Of a stretch of 64,000 bases of DNA, positions 44,237 to 52,561 are shown one piece after another. Under the pieces are notes generated by a model. It was given only the letters and a program-made list of their open reading frames with translations, had not been told where the DNA came from and did no database searches. The position numbers and the translations under genes were made by a program. The stretch comes from JAWKUK01 sp964402175 (GTDB lineage: Bacteria > Planctomycetota > UBA1135 > GCA-002686595): NCBI GenBank assembly GCA_964402175.1, contig CAYOBN010000010.1, positions 1-64,000 on the forward strand. Direction: 5' to 3'. Position 1 is the first letter of the stretch, and the number at the start of each line of letters is the position of its first letter.

Positions 44237-44977
44237 TCAGCGAGCGCGCGTATGGCGCAGGCGCGGCAGCCAATAGGGGTGGTTCGCGCGGTAGGTCGCA
44301 AAGGCTGCCCCGTGGTAGCGTGCATAACGCGCCTCTTTATGGAGCGGACCGAGCACACAATAAACGCCCCAGACCAAGACGATGAGAACGCGATCGAAGC
44401 CCCAGTCGGGTCCCGTCAACAACGTCGCTGCAAACGCCGTGTAGATCGGTTGACGCCAGTGAGCGAAGAGACCCCGTGTGGGCATTGGTGGATACTGAGG
44501 TGCGCGACCGCGAGCGACCGCCCACCAACCCAAGGACCCCGTCTGGAGCGCGAGGCCCGAATCCCACATCGCCTTGCCGAGGAGCAGCCAAGCTGCGGCG
44601 TAGAGGCCGTAGAAGGCGCCGCGTAATGCGCCGCTCGGCGACCACCACAGCTCGCCGGTCGGACTCCAGAGCAGGAATGTGGCGCCGACTTGCACGCTCG
44701 CAAAGGCCGCATAGACAGTCGTTGTGAGGTCGCGCCCCCAAGGCGCCGCGAGCCAGCGTTGTCCCGTGCGCGACAGGGCCAAGGAGTGCAGGACGGGGAA
44801 CTGGAGCGCGAGCGCCAGATTGGCGGCGATTGCGCTTCGGCCGCTCAAGCTGCCGAGGCCCGTGCGCATGCCGGTCGCGAGGCCCAGCACCATGGCGGTC
44901 ACGCCGATCGCAAACAGCGTGTGGGTCGTGAGTCCCAGCGCGACGGCGCCGGCACGACGAAGGGTGGGTGAATTCAA
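44237..44977 (-). CDS. ICMT/NnrU-like membrane methyltransferase
   Basis: This 246-residue protein has about six membrane helices. Its C-terminal half, FAHWRQPIYTAFAATLLTG followed by LHKEARYARYHGAAFATYRAN, is the ICMT-type cofactor-binding region in a form close to NnrU-like and methanethiol-methyltransferase-like proteins. It overlaps the UbiG-like gene by 4 bases (ATGA) and converges with the MMPL gene, 47 bases between stops. It is a second membrane methyltransferase beside the PKS operon; action on the same product or on a thiol is possible. Confidence 0.75.
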   Translation of the reverse strand: MNSPTLRRAGAVALGLTTHTLFAIGVTAMVLGLATGMRTGLGSLSGRSAIAANLALALQFPVLHSLALSRTGQRWLAAPWGRDLTTTVYAAFASVQVGATFLLWSPTGELWWSPSGALRGAFYGLYAAAWLLLGKAMWDSGLALQTGSLGWWAVARGRAPQYPPMPTRGLFAHWRQPIYTAFAATLLTGPDWGFDRVLIVLVWGVYCVLGPLHKEARYARYHGAAFATYRANHPYWLPRLRHTRAR

Positions 44978-45702
44978 GCGAGCTCCGGTCCAACGGGGCG
45001 GTAGAACAACGACTGGTACGCGACCGCCAGTGAGCTCGACGGACAGGCGACGATGCGTCGTCGCGCGACCGTGGCGAGCACCCGGACTCCTTCGCCCAGG
45101 TCCTGGATGTGTCGCAGTCCAGCTTCACTCGCCGCGCGACGGAGCTCTGCGGGGCGAATGAAGCGCTTGGGATCGTGGGTGCCCCGCGGCACGAGACCCA
45201 CACCCTCCGCCAACGTGACCGCGAGGATCCGCGACCTCAGGGTGCGGTTCAGGGTGCCTGCGAAGAGGTGCCCACCTGGGCGCAGCAGCTCGGCCCCGGC
45301 GCGGAGGACGGAGGCGGGGTGGTCGACATGTTCGAGGACGTCCGCGAGCACGACGAGGTCTGCCGTCCCCGGTCGAAGGGGAGGTCGTTCGATGTCGGCG
45401 CAGACAGCGCCCAGCGGCGTGTTCGGACTGCGGTTCTGGGCCGCTCCGAGGCTGGGCAGCGACCGGTCGACGCAGACCACCCGCGCCCCCCGCGCGGTCA
45501 GCGCGTTCGCCACGATGCCACCGCCCGAGCCCAGGTCCACGACCCGTAGCCCCGCGAGCGCGACGCCCCGTTCGGCCAGGGCCGCAGCGAGGCGCTCCAC
45601 CCGCAGCGCGTTCACCGAGTGCAGAGACCGAAAGGGCGGCGCTTCGGTGTCCCACCACGCATCGGCGAGGCGGTCGTAGAGGCCCAGGTCGTTGCGCGGC
45701 AT
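44974..45702 (-). CDS. UbiG-like SAM-dependent O-methyltransferase
   Basis: This 242-residue class I methyltransferase resembles UbiG closely: YDRLADAWWDTEAPPFRSLH, VVDLGSGGGIVANAL (SAM loop), DVLEHVDHPASVL, GTLNRTLRSRILAVTLAEG and PRGTHDPKRFIRPAEL. UbiG methylates the phenolic hydroxyl of ubiquinone precursors. Planctomycetes are menaquinone users and no other ubiquinone gene is here, so a phenolic product of the neighbouring type III PKS is a better candidate substrate. First of a two-gene minus-strand operon, with a perfect 17-bp inverted repeat 42 bases upstream of its start. Confidence 0.85.
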   Translation of the reverse strand: MPRNDLGLYDRLADAWWDTEAPPFRSLHSVNALRVERLAAALAERGVALAGLRVVDLGSGGGIVANALTARGARVVCVDRSLPSLGAAQNRSPNTPLGAVCADIERPPLRPGTADLVVLADVLEHVDHPASVLRAGAELLRPGGHLFAGTLNRTLRSRILAVTLAEGVGLVPRGTHDPKRFIRPAELRRAASEAGLRHIQDLGEGVRVLATVARRRIVACPSSSLAVAYQSLFYRPVGPELA

Positions 45703-45743
45703 CGACTCCTGTATCGCACTCGGAGGGCCCGTGTGCGCCTTAC

Positions 45744-45800
45744 CAGCGGGTCATTTCCCCGGGGCGCCGGACCGAGGAGCTCGGGGGAAATGACCCGCTG
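45744..45800. repeat. Perfect 17-bp inverted repeat in a divergent promoter region
   Basis: CAGCGGGTCATTTCCCC (45744-45760) is matched exactly by its reverse complement at 45784-45800, with 23 bases between. It lies in the 239 bases between the UbiG-like start (45702, minus) and the creatininase start (45942, plus). It could be a paired operator, a bidirectional terminator-like structure, or a short mobile palindrome. Confidence 0.75.
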
Positions 45801-45941
45801 CGCTGGAGGGACGCGGGAGCCGGCCGCTCCACCGACCAGACCTCGGGAATGCCCGGAGCGAGCTCCGCGCAGGGAGCGAGCGCATCCTGACGCGGCCGAG
45901 CGTTCGATCGACCTCCCTGGCGGTATCCTCTCGGCCCCGCG

Positions 45942-46706
45942 ATGTACGACCTCTCCAAGCTGACCTGGCCCGAGGCCAAAGCCCGCTTTGGGCCGCGGCT
46001 GGTCGTCCTCCTGCCGGTCGGGGCGACGGAGGCCCACGGACCGCACTTGCCGCTCGATACCGATGTCACGATCGCGCGAGCGCAGGCGTTGGCGGCGGCG
46101 GAGCGCCTCGGCCAGCTCGGCGTCGATGCGCTGGTCTTGCCCCCGATCGCCTACACCGTCGCGCAGTTTGCGTTCAGCTTCGCTGGCACGCTGACGGTGC
46201 GGCCAGGGACGCTGTGGAACCTGATCGAGGACATCGTCGAGAGCTTGCAGCAGCACACCGTCGAGCGCGTCGTGCTCTGCAATGCGCACCTCGAGCCCAA
46301 ACACGTCGCCATCCTGCGCGGTGTGTGCCTCGATCACGCGCGCCGAGGCGGTGGCAAAGCGGAGCTGATCTTCCCCGACATCACACGGCGCCGTTTTGCG
46401 GCGACCCTCGGGGCGGAGTTCCAATCCGGGGAGTGCCACGCGGGCCGCTACGAGTCCAGCATCGTGTTGGCCGAGGACCCTGCACACGTCCGCGAAGACG
46501 AGCGCGCCGCCCTCGCGCCCAAGGTCGTCGGCCTCGTCGAGAAGCTGCGAGCGGGTGCGGTCTCGTTCGAGTCGATCGGCGCGGATGCGGCGTGGTGCGG
46601 CGATCCGGCCGCCGCTACGGCGGAAGAGGGCCGCGATTTGATCGGGCGGCTTGCAGACGTCATCGTGACCTCGGTCCGCGAGGCTTGGCCGGACCTTCTA
46701 CCGTGA
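45942..46706 (+). CDS. Creatininase family amidohydrolase
   Basis: This 254-residue protein has the metal-binding creatininase pattern: LLPVGATEAHGPHLPLDTD at residues 22-40, VLCNAHLEPKHV in the middle and GECHAGRYESS near 165. The family includes creatininase and mycofactocin or riboflavin-pathway amidohydrolases; the exact substrate cannot be told. In place of the common NAHGGN motif it reads NAHLEP. The stop overlaps the GTG of the thioesterase gene, starting a coupled three-gene set. Confidence 0.88.
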   Translation: MYDLSKLTWPEAKARFGPRLVVLLPVGATEAHGPHLPLDTDVTIARAQALAAAERLGQLGVDALVLPPIAYTVAQFAFSFAGTLTVRPGTLWNLIEDIVESLQQHTVERVVLCNAHLEPKHVAILRGVCLDHARRGGGKAELIFPDITRRRFAATLGAEFQSGECHAGRYESSIVLAEDPAHVREDERAALAPKVVGLVEKLRAGAVSFESIGADAAWCGDPAAATAEEGRDLIGRLADVIVTSVREAWPDLLP

Positions 46707-47155
46707 GCGCCTACAACACCGTCATCCAGGTCCGCTTCGGCCACGTGGACCCCGCAGGCATCGCGTACTTCCCGCGCATCTTCGACTACGTCCACGATGT
46801 CTTCGAAGAGCTCTGGGAAGAGCACGTCGGCATCCGTTATTACCACCTGCTCCTCGAGCAGAAGGTCGGATTTCCGCTCGTGCACAGCGACGTCGACTTC
46901 AAGCGCCCGCTGCAGTTCGGCGACCGCATGGTGGTCAGCGTCACCTGCTTCAAGCTCGGGCACAGCTCGCTCGGCCTCCGTTACCGCTTCATGATGGCCG
47001 ACGCCATCCATGTCGAAGCGCGTATGGTCACCGCTTGTGTGCGCACCGACACGATGCGTTCGATCCCGATCCCCGACGAATACCGGCGCCGCTTCGAGCT
47101 CCTCCTCGAGCCCAGCGCGCAGGCCTCCAAACAGAAGAGAGAGCGCAATCCATGA
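46703..47155 (+). CDS. Hotdog-fold acyl-CoA thioesterase (4-hydroxybenzoyl-CoA thioesterase type)
   Basis: This is a 150-residue protein. VRFGHVDPAGIAYFPRIFDYVHDVFEE is the hallmark of the 4-hydroxybenzoyl-CoA thioesterase family, with the catalytic Asp16 in HVDPAG. DFKRPLQFGDRMVVSVTCFKLG is the second conserved strand pair. It hydrolyses an acyl- or aroyl-CoA. The GTG at 46703 is coupled to the creatininase stop, and the metF ATG overlaps its stop (ATGA). Co-occurrence with MetF has no obvious reason. Confidence 0.88.
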   Translation: MSAYNTVIQVRFGHVDPAGIAYFPRIFDYVHDVFEELWEEHVGIRYYHLLLEQKVGFPLVHSDVDFKRPLQFGDRMVVSVTCFKLGHSSLGLRYRFMMADAIHVEARMVTACVRTDTMRSIPIPDEYRRRFELLLEPSAQASKQKRERNP

Positions 47156-48015
47156 GGATCGACGCTTTGTACGGCGCAGGTCGCCCGTTGTTCAGCTTCG
47201 AGTTCTTCCCGCCGAAGACCGACGATGGGGCGGAGGCTCTGATGCGCACCGCTGCGGACCTCAAGGCCCGCGTCGAGCCGGACTTCATCTCGGTGACCTA
47301 CGGAGCGGGTGGGTCCACCCGGGATCGCACCCACGCCGTCGTGACGCGCATCCAGAACGAGCTCGGGGTGACGGGGATGGCGCACCTGACCTGTGTCGGT
47401 GCCACCCGCGACGAGATCACCGCGGTCGCGGACCGCTTGCACGAGGCCGGGGTGCAGAACGTGCTCGCGCTGCGCGGGGATCCGCCGCACGGAGCCGGCA
47501 CCTACACACCCACCGAAGGCGGCTTCGCTTACGCCAGGGACCTCATCGAGTTCTTGGCCGGGCGCTACAACTTCTCCATCGGCGCGGCGTGTTATCCAGA
47601 GAAGCACCCCGAAGCGCGCACCGCCGATGCGGACTTGGCCGTCGCCAAGGCCAAACAAGACGCGGGCGCGGGTTTCCTGACGACGCAGCTCTTCTTCGAC
47701 AACGTGTCGTACGAGCGCTTCGTCGAGCGCGCGCGTCGCGCCGGTGTTCGGATCCCGATCGTGCCCGGCATCATGCCGATCACGAACGTCGCGCAGATCC
47801 AGCGCTTCACCCGGATGTGTGGCGCGTCGATCCCGGCTGCGCTGCTCGCGCGCTTGCAGGATGTGGAAGACGATTCGGGCGCTGTGATGGCGACGGGGAT
47901 CGAACACGCCATCACACAATGCCGTGGGCTGCTCGCCATGGGCGCCCCCGGCGTGCACTTCTACACGCTGAACAAGAGCCACGCGACGCGCTCGGTGCTC
48001 TCGGCGCTGCGCTGA
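47152..48015 (+). CDS. metF: Methylenetetrahydrofolate reductase
   Basis: This 287-residue FAD TIM-barrel has the usual bacterial MetF length. FSFEFFPPKTDDGAEAL opens the protein with the catalytic Glu; SVTYGAGGSTRDRT, LALRGDPP, IGAACYPEKHPEA, TTQLFFDN and VPGIMPITN are all diagnostic. It reduces 5,10-methylene-THF to 5-methyl-THF for methionine and hence SAM synthesis. The C-terminus HFYTLNKSHATRSVL is complete. It is translated from an ATG inside the thioesterase stop, and the PVC-type gene follows after 27 bases. Confidence 0.95.
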   Translation: MRIDALYGAGRPLFSFEFFPPKTDDGAEALMRTAADLKARVEPDFISVTYGAGGSTRDRTHAVVTRIQNELGVTGMAHLTCVGATRDEITAVADRLHEAGVQNVLALRGDPPHGAGTYTPTEGGFAYARDLIEFLAGRYNFSIGAACYPEKHPEARTADADLAVAKAKQDAGAGFLTTQLFFDNVSYERFVERARRAGVRIPIVPGIMPITNVAQIQRFTRMCGASIPAALLARLQDVEDDSGAVMATGIEHAITQCRGLLAMGAPGVHFYTLNKSHATRSVLSALR

Positions 48016-48042
48016 GCGCGTCTTCTCGGTATCGTCTGCGGC

Positions 48043-51000
48043 ATGCTGTTCCTCCCGCAGACCCCCGAAGTCCCGGTCGCTCTCGAGGTCCCCGCGGGGC
48101 TCGCGGTCTCCGTGTGGGCCGAGAGTCCCGCGCTCTACAACCCGACGGCGATCGACATCGACCACCGCGGTCGGGTGTGGCTCACGGAGGCGGTCAATTA
48201 CCGCGCGTGGGGGGATCGCAACCCCGGGCGTCGGCACCCCGATGGCGAGCGCATCGTGATCCTCGAGGACACCGACGGCGACGGGCGCGCGGATGTGTCC
48301 AAGGTGTTCGCGGTCGATCCGGAGCTCGTTGCACCGCTGGGGATCGCGCTCGTCGGAGACCGCGTCTACGTATCGTGCTCGCCGCACCTCTTCGTCTACA
48401 TCGACGATGACGGCGACGACGTCGCGGATCGGCGCGAGACGGTCCTGACCGGCTTCGGAGGCTTCGATCACGACCACGGCCTGCACTCCGTCGTGCCGCA
48501 CCTCGACGGCAAGCTGTATGTGGCGGTCGGCAACGCGGGCCCGCACCTCGTGACGGGCCCCGACGGGCGCGAGCTGCGCTCGGGGAGCCTCTACCGCGAC
48601 GGTGGCTCGCGCAGCGCCGACAACAAGCCTGGCCTCGTCAGCTCCGATGGGCGCGTGTGGACAGGGGGCCTCATCCTGCGCTTCGATCACGACGGCAGCG
48701 GCCTCGAGGTCCTGGCCCACAACTTCCGTAACCCCTACGAAGTCGCCGTTTCGCGCGCGGGAGACCTCTTCACGGCGGACAACGACGACGACGGGAACCA
48801 GGCTTGCCGCGTGACGTGGGTGCTGCCCGGCGGCAACTACGGCTTCTTCAGCGCCGACGGATCGCGCACGTGGCAGGCCGATCGGCGGCCCGGTCAAGCG
48901 ACGGTGGCAGCCCATTGGCACCAGGACGACCCAGGGGTCGCGCCGCTCGGTACGGTCACGGGTGCGGGCGGACCGACCGGAGTCGCCGTCTACGAAGGGG
49001 ACCTGCTGGCCACTTGGATCGGCGGACATGTGCTTCACTGCGACGCGGGTGCGCGGGTGGTGTATGCGCACAGACCCACGCCCGCTGGCGTGGGCTTGCA
49101 GCTCGAGCCCGGAGTCCTCGTGCGCGCGGCGACCGGCGGCGGTGAGAGCGCCGACTGGTTCCGACCGAGCGACGTCTGCGTCGGGCCGGCGGGGGAGGTC
49201 TACGTCGCCGATTGGTACGACCCCGGTGTCGGAGGCCACGCAGCCGGCGATCGCCGCGCGTTCGGCCGAATCCTGCGTATCGCGCCCGCTGGTCAGCCGG
49301 TCGGCGTGCCGCCGCTCGATCTCACGACCGCAGAGGGCATCGACCGGGCGCTGCGTTCACCGGCGGTCTCCGTGCGCGAGCGCGCGCGGGCTGCGGCCCA
49401 GAGCCGAGCGACCTCAGCCGCGCCGCGGCCGGGACTCCGCCTCGTCGAAGAGCTGCGCGCGCTCGCCGAGGCGCCGTTCGAAGGCGCCGCACGCGAGCGG
49501 TTGTTGACCGTCGCTGAAGAGGACTATGACGGCACCGATCGCTGGTTGCTCGAAGCGCTCGGCGCGGCCCTCGAACTCCACGCCGAGGTCGTCTACGCGG
49601 AGCTCGCTGCGACGATCGGCGCGCAGCCCCTGGAATGGGACCAGCGCTTCGAGCGCCTCGCGTGGCGCTTGCACCCGAGGGCGGCTGTGCCGGCGTTCCT
49701 GGCCCGCGCGCTCTCGGTGACCCTGGACGAGAGCGCGCGCCGCCGCGCGATCGATGCGCTCGCCTTCACGCGTGTCGACGCCGAGAGCCGTACGGCGGCG
49801 GATGCGCTGTCTGTGATCGCGACGGCCGGTCCCGAGGACTTACGCGCCTACGCGCTGGCTTGGTTGCAGCAGCGCGACGCGGGCGAATGGCGCGGTTACG
49901 GCGTCCTCGCGGGGACGCAGCGCGGGGCACGCGGCTCCGCCGAAGAGGTGTACACCAGCGGTGTCCTGCGCCGCGGCTCGGTCGACATCGACGTCGACAT
50001 CGCAGGCGCGACCGACATCTGGCTCGTCGTCAACGATGGCGGCGATGGGAACTCGTACGATTGGGCCGCCTGGGCCGAGCCGCGTTTCGTCGATCGTGAC
50101 GGCGTGGAACAGCCGCTGCGCGCCTGGACCGCGGCCAGCGCGGACTGGGGCTCGGTGCAGCTCGACCGCGACCCGAACGGTGGGACGCTCGAACTGGACG
50201 GACGCGGCGCCGTGCGCGGGATCGGCACACACGCTGCGAGCGAGGTCGCATGTCCCGTCCCACCGAGCGCAGTCCGCTTCCGCGCGACCGTCGGCCCGGA
50301 GCGGGGGGGTACGGAGCAAGCGGGTGGCCAAGGCACGTCGCTCGGCTTCCAAGTCTTCGTGCGCCGCGCACCGCAGCCCAAGCCGCTGCGAGGGTGGCTC
50401 AGCACCGTGCTCGATCCGACCGCCACACCCGAGGCGCGCCTCGTCGCCGCTGAAGCCCTCGCTGCGGACAGCCAAGGCGCGCTCCTCCTGCTGGAGGCTG
50501 CAGAGGAGCTCTCCGTGGAGCTGCGCGCTGCCGTCGGCGCCGCGCTCTTCCGCCACCCCGACCTCGCCGTCCGCGCGCTCTCGAGCGAGCGCTTCCCGCG
50601 CCCCGACGGCGCGGAGTTCCCGTCGATCGCAGCGCTCCTGCAGCTCGAAGGCGATGTCCGGCGCGGGCGCGAGCTCTTCGAAGGTCGCGTCGGTTCCGCG
50701 GGTTGTGTGGCGTGCCATGCCTACCGCTCCGGCGACACCCGTATCGGCGCGGATCTGGGGCCGGAGCTGACGGTGATCCGCCGCAAGCTCGGCAAAGACG
50801 CGCTGTTCGACGCGATCCTGAATCCGAGCGCGGGCATCGCGTTCGGCTACGACACCTACATCTTGCGCACGACCGATGGGTTGCTCTACTCGGGCTTCCT
50901 TCTGGCGGATGGTCCGACAGTGGCGCTCCTGACGACCTCGGGCGAGCGGCTCGCGTTCGACGCCGCTGAGATCGTCGAACGGCGCAAACAGACCACATCG

Positions 51001-51669
51001 ACGATGCCGGAGGGGGTCGCGTTGGGCCTGTCCCCCGTTGATTTGGCGGACATCGTCGCGTTCTTGTCGCACGATCCGGAGGACGCGCGCGAATGGGGCG
51101 CTGAGATCGCGCTGTTCGATGGTCAGAGCCTCACAGGCTGGAGCCCCTTCCTCGCCGATCCCTCGGTCTCCCCGGACGCTGTCTGGTCCGTCCGTGACGG
51201 GGTCTTGGCGTGTGTGGGTCACCCAGCCGGGTACCTGCGCACGCAGACGAACTACACCAACTTCCACCTCTCGCTCGAGTGGCGCTTCGATCCGAAGCGC
51301 GGCGCGGGCAACTCTGGCGTGCTCCTGCGTGTGATCGGGGACGATCAGATCTGGCCGCGTTCGATCGAAGCGCAGCTCCAATCCGGCAATTCCGGCGACT
51401 TCTGGAACATCGAGGAGTTTCCGATGCGCACCGACCCCGCGCGGACCTCGGGGCGCCATACGGCCCGTCGCGCGCCGAGCTCCGAGCGCCCGCTCGGCGA
51501 GTGGAATCGCTACGAGATCTCCGTCATGGGGCCGCGGGTGGAGCTGGTCGTGAACGGCGTCCTGCAGAACATGGCCGATTGGTGCGCAGAGCTGCCTGGC
51601 GCGATCGCGCTGCAATCCGAAGGGGCCTACATCGAGTTCCGCAACATCGTGTTGCGCCAGCTGCGTTGA
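48043..51669 (+). CDS. PVC-type dehydrogenase / HEAT / NPCBM / cytochrome c / DUF1080 mosaic protein
   Basis: This is a protein of 1208 residues. Residues about 15-430 form the membrane-bound dehydrogenase propeller found in Planctomycetota and Verrucomicrobiota (AIDIDHRGRVWLTEAVNYR, FDHDHGLHSVVPHLDGKLY, AHNFRNPYEVAVSRAGDLFTADND). A helical-repeat region follows, then an NPCBM-like domain (about 640-790; IWLVVNDGGDGNSYDWAAW, GIGTHAASE). A c-type haem site, Cys888-x-x-Cys891-His892, has a possible axial Met988 (TSTMPEG). A C-terminal DUF1080/3-keto-glycoside-type domain (about 1023-1208; ALFDGQSLTGW) ends it. Such mosaics probably oxidise and cleave sugars in the periplasm. No signal peptide is evident with this ATG, so export or the start is uncertain. 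Confidence 0.88.
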   Translation: MLFLPQTPEVPVALEVPAGLAVSVWAESPALYNPTAIDIDHRGRVWLTEAVNYRAWGDRNPGRRHPDGERIVILEDTDGDGRADVSKVFAVDPELVAPLGIALVGDRVYVSCSPHLFVYIDDDGDDVADRRETVLTGFGGFDHDHGLHSVVPHLDGKLYVAVGNAGPHLVTGPDGRELRSGSLYRDGGSRSADNKPGLVSSDGRVWTGGLILRFDHDGSGLEVLAHNFRNPYEVAVSRAGDLFTADNDDDGNQACRVTWVLPGGNYGFFSADGSRTWQADRRPGQATVAAHWHQDDPGVAPLGTVTGAGGPTGVAVYEGDLLATWIGGHVLHCDAGARVVYAHRPTPAGVGLQLEPGVLVRAATGGGESADWFRPSDVCVGPAGEVYVADWYDPGVGGHAAGDRRAFGRILRIAPAGQPVGVPPLDLTTAEGIDRALRSPAVSVRERARAAAQSRATSAAPRPGLRLVEELRALAEAPFEGAARERLLTVAEEDYDGTDRWLLEALGAALELHAEVVYAELAATIGAQPLEWDQRFERLAWRLHPRAAVPAFLARALSVTLDESARRRAIDALAFTRVDAESRTAADALSVIATAGPEDLRAYALAWLQQRDAGEWRGYGVLAGTQRGARGSAEEVYTSGVLRRGSVDIDVDIAGATDIWLVVNDGGDGNSYDWAAWAEPRFVDRDGVEQPLRAWTAASADWGSVQLDRDPNGGTLELDGRGAVRGIGTHAASEVACPVPPSAVRFRATVGPERGGTEQAGGQGTSLGFQVFVRRAPQPKPLRGWLSTVLDPTATPEARLVAAEALAADSQGALLLLEAAEELSVELRAAVGAALFRHPDLAVRALSSERFPRPDGAEFPSIAALLQLEGDVRRGRELFEGRVGSAGCVACHAYRSGDTRIGADLGPELTVIRRKLGKDALFDAILNPSAGIAFGYDTYILRTTDGLLYSGFLLADGPTVALLTTSGERLAFDAAEIVERRKQTTSTMPEGVALGLSPVDLADIVAFLSHDPEDAREWGAEIALFDGQSLTGWSPFLADPSVSPDAVWSVRDGVLACVGHPAGYLRTQTNYTNFHLSLEWRFDPKRGAGNSGVLLRVIGDDQIWPRSIEAQLQSGNSGDFWNIEEFPMRTDPARTSGRHTARRAPSSERPLGEWNRYEISVMGPRVELVVNGVLQNMADWCAELPGAIALQSEGAYIEFRNIVLRQLR

Positions 51670-51670
51670 C

Positions 51671-52543
51671 ATGCCGCTGTCCAGCTTCGAGGTCCTGGAG
51701 GGAGGCGCGCTCGTCGTCCAGCGCTGCGAGCTCTGGCGCTACAACGCGATCGCTCTCGTCAGTCGCGGCGAGGCTGTCGTGGTCGATCCTGGCATCACCC
51801 CCGACGAGATCGCGGCGCTCCGAGCGCATCTCGGCGCGGCTCGGACGACGGTGACTCACGTCGTACTGACCCACTCGCACCACGATCACATCCGCGGATG
51901 GATGGCGTTTCCGGGCGCGAAGGTCGTGATGCCGCGGGTCGGCGCGGACAAACCTGCCACAGCGCGCGCGCGCATTCTGGCCGGCAAGGAGCAGCTCGAC
52001 CGGAAGCTCGGCATCCAGGACCCGGGCTTCGTCTACCCCGAGGTCGACCTCCGCGTCGACGAGCGCTTTGCGTTCACCGCCGGAGACCTGACCATCGAGG
52101 TGCGGGCGCTCCCCGGGCACTCGAACTGCACGACGGTGGTGTTGGTGCCAGAGCTCGCGACGCTGCTGTCGGCGGACTACCTGGTGCATCCCGGCTTGCC
52201 GTATTGTCGCTTCGAGGCCGCGGCCTTCGAGGAAGCGCACCGCCGGATCCGGGCTTGGACCCTGGCGGGAGAGGTCCGGCGCATCGTGCCAGGGCACGAA
52301 GAGGTCCTCGATGGCACGGACCAGATCCTCGCCGCCCTCGAGCTCGAGCTCGGGTACTTCGCCGCTCTGCGCGGTCGCATCCGGGCGGGCCTCTCCGCCG
52401 GGGACTTCGGGGACAGCCTGTTGGATGCCGCGGCGCGCCACATGGCCGATTGGCGCCTCGCGCACACGGGCGACGATGTCGGGAGACGCAGCGTCCAGGA
52501 CTTCGACAACGCGCAGCGAGTCCTGCGTGAAGAGGGGCGCTGA
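51671..52543 (+). CDS. Metallo-beta-lactamase fold hydrolase
   Basis: This 290-residue protein has the zinc motif THSHHDHIRG, then LPGHSNCTTV, LSADYLVHPG and VPGHEEVLDG, covering the usual metal ligands of the fold. VVVDPGITPDEIAAL precedes the motif. It belongs to the glyoxalase-II-like hydrolases with unknown substrate. It starts one base after the stop of the PVC-type gene, so it is co-translated with it, and converges with the SGNH-like gene 18 bases on. Confidence 0.85.
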   Translation: MPLSSFEVLEGGALVVQRCELWRYNAIALVSRGEAVVVDPGITPDEIAALRAHLGAARTTVTHVVLTHSHHDHIRGWMAFPGAKVVMPRVGADKPATARARILAGKEQLDRKLGIQDPGFVYPEVDLRVDERFAFTAGDLTIEVRALPGHSNCTTVVLVPELATLLSADYLVHPGLPYCRFEAAAFEEAHRRIRAWTLAGEVRRIVPGHEEVLDGTDQILAALELELGYFAALRGRIRAGLSAGDFGDSLLDAAARHMADWRLAHTGDDVGRRSVQDFDNAQRVLREEGR

Positions 52544-52561
52544 CCGCGCGCCGTAGCAGCG

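Noticed and set aside
44974..45702. Calling the UbiG-like gene a ubiquinone-biosynthesis gene
   Set aside because: The similarity is to the enzyme class; no other ubiquinone gene is present and the inferred host group uses menaquinone, so I left out the gene symbol.
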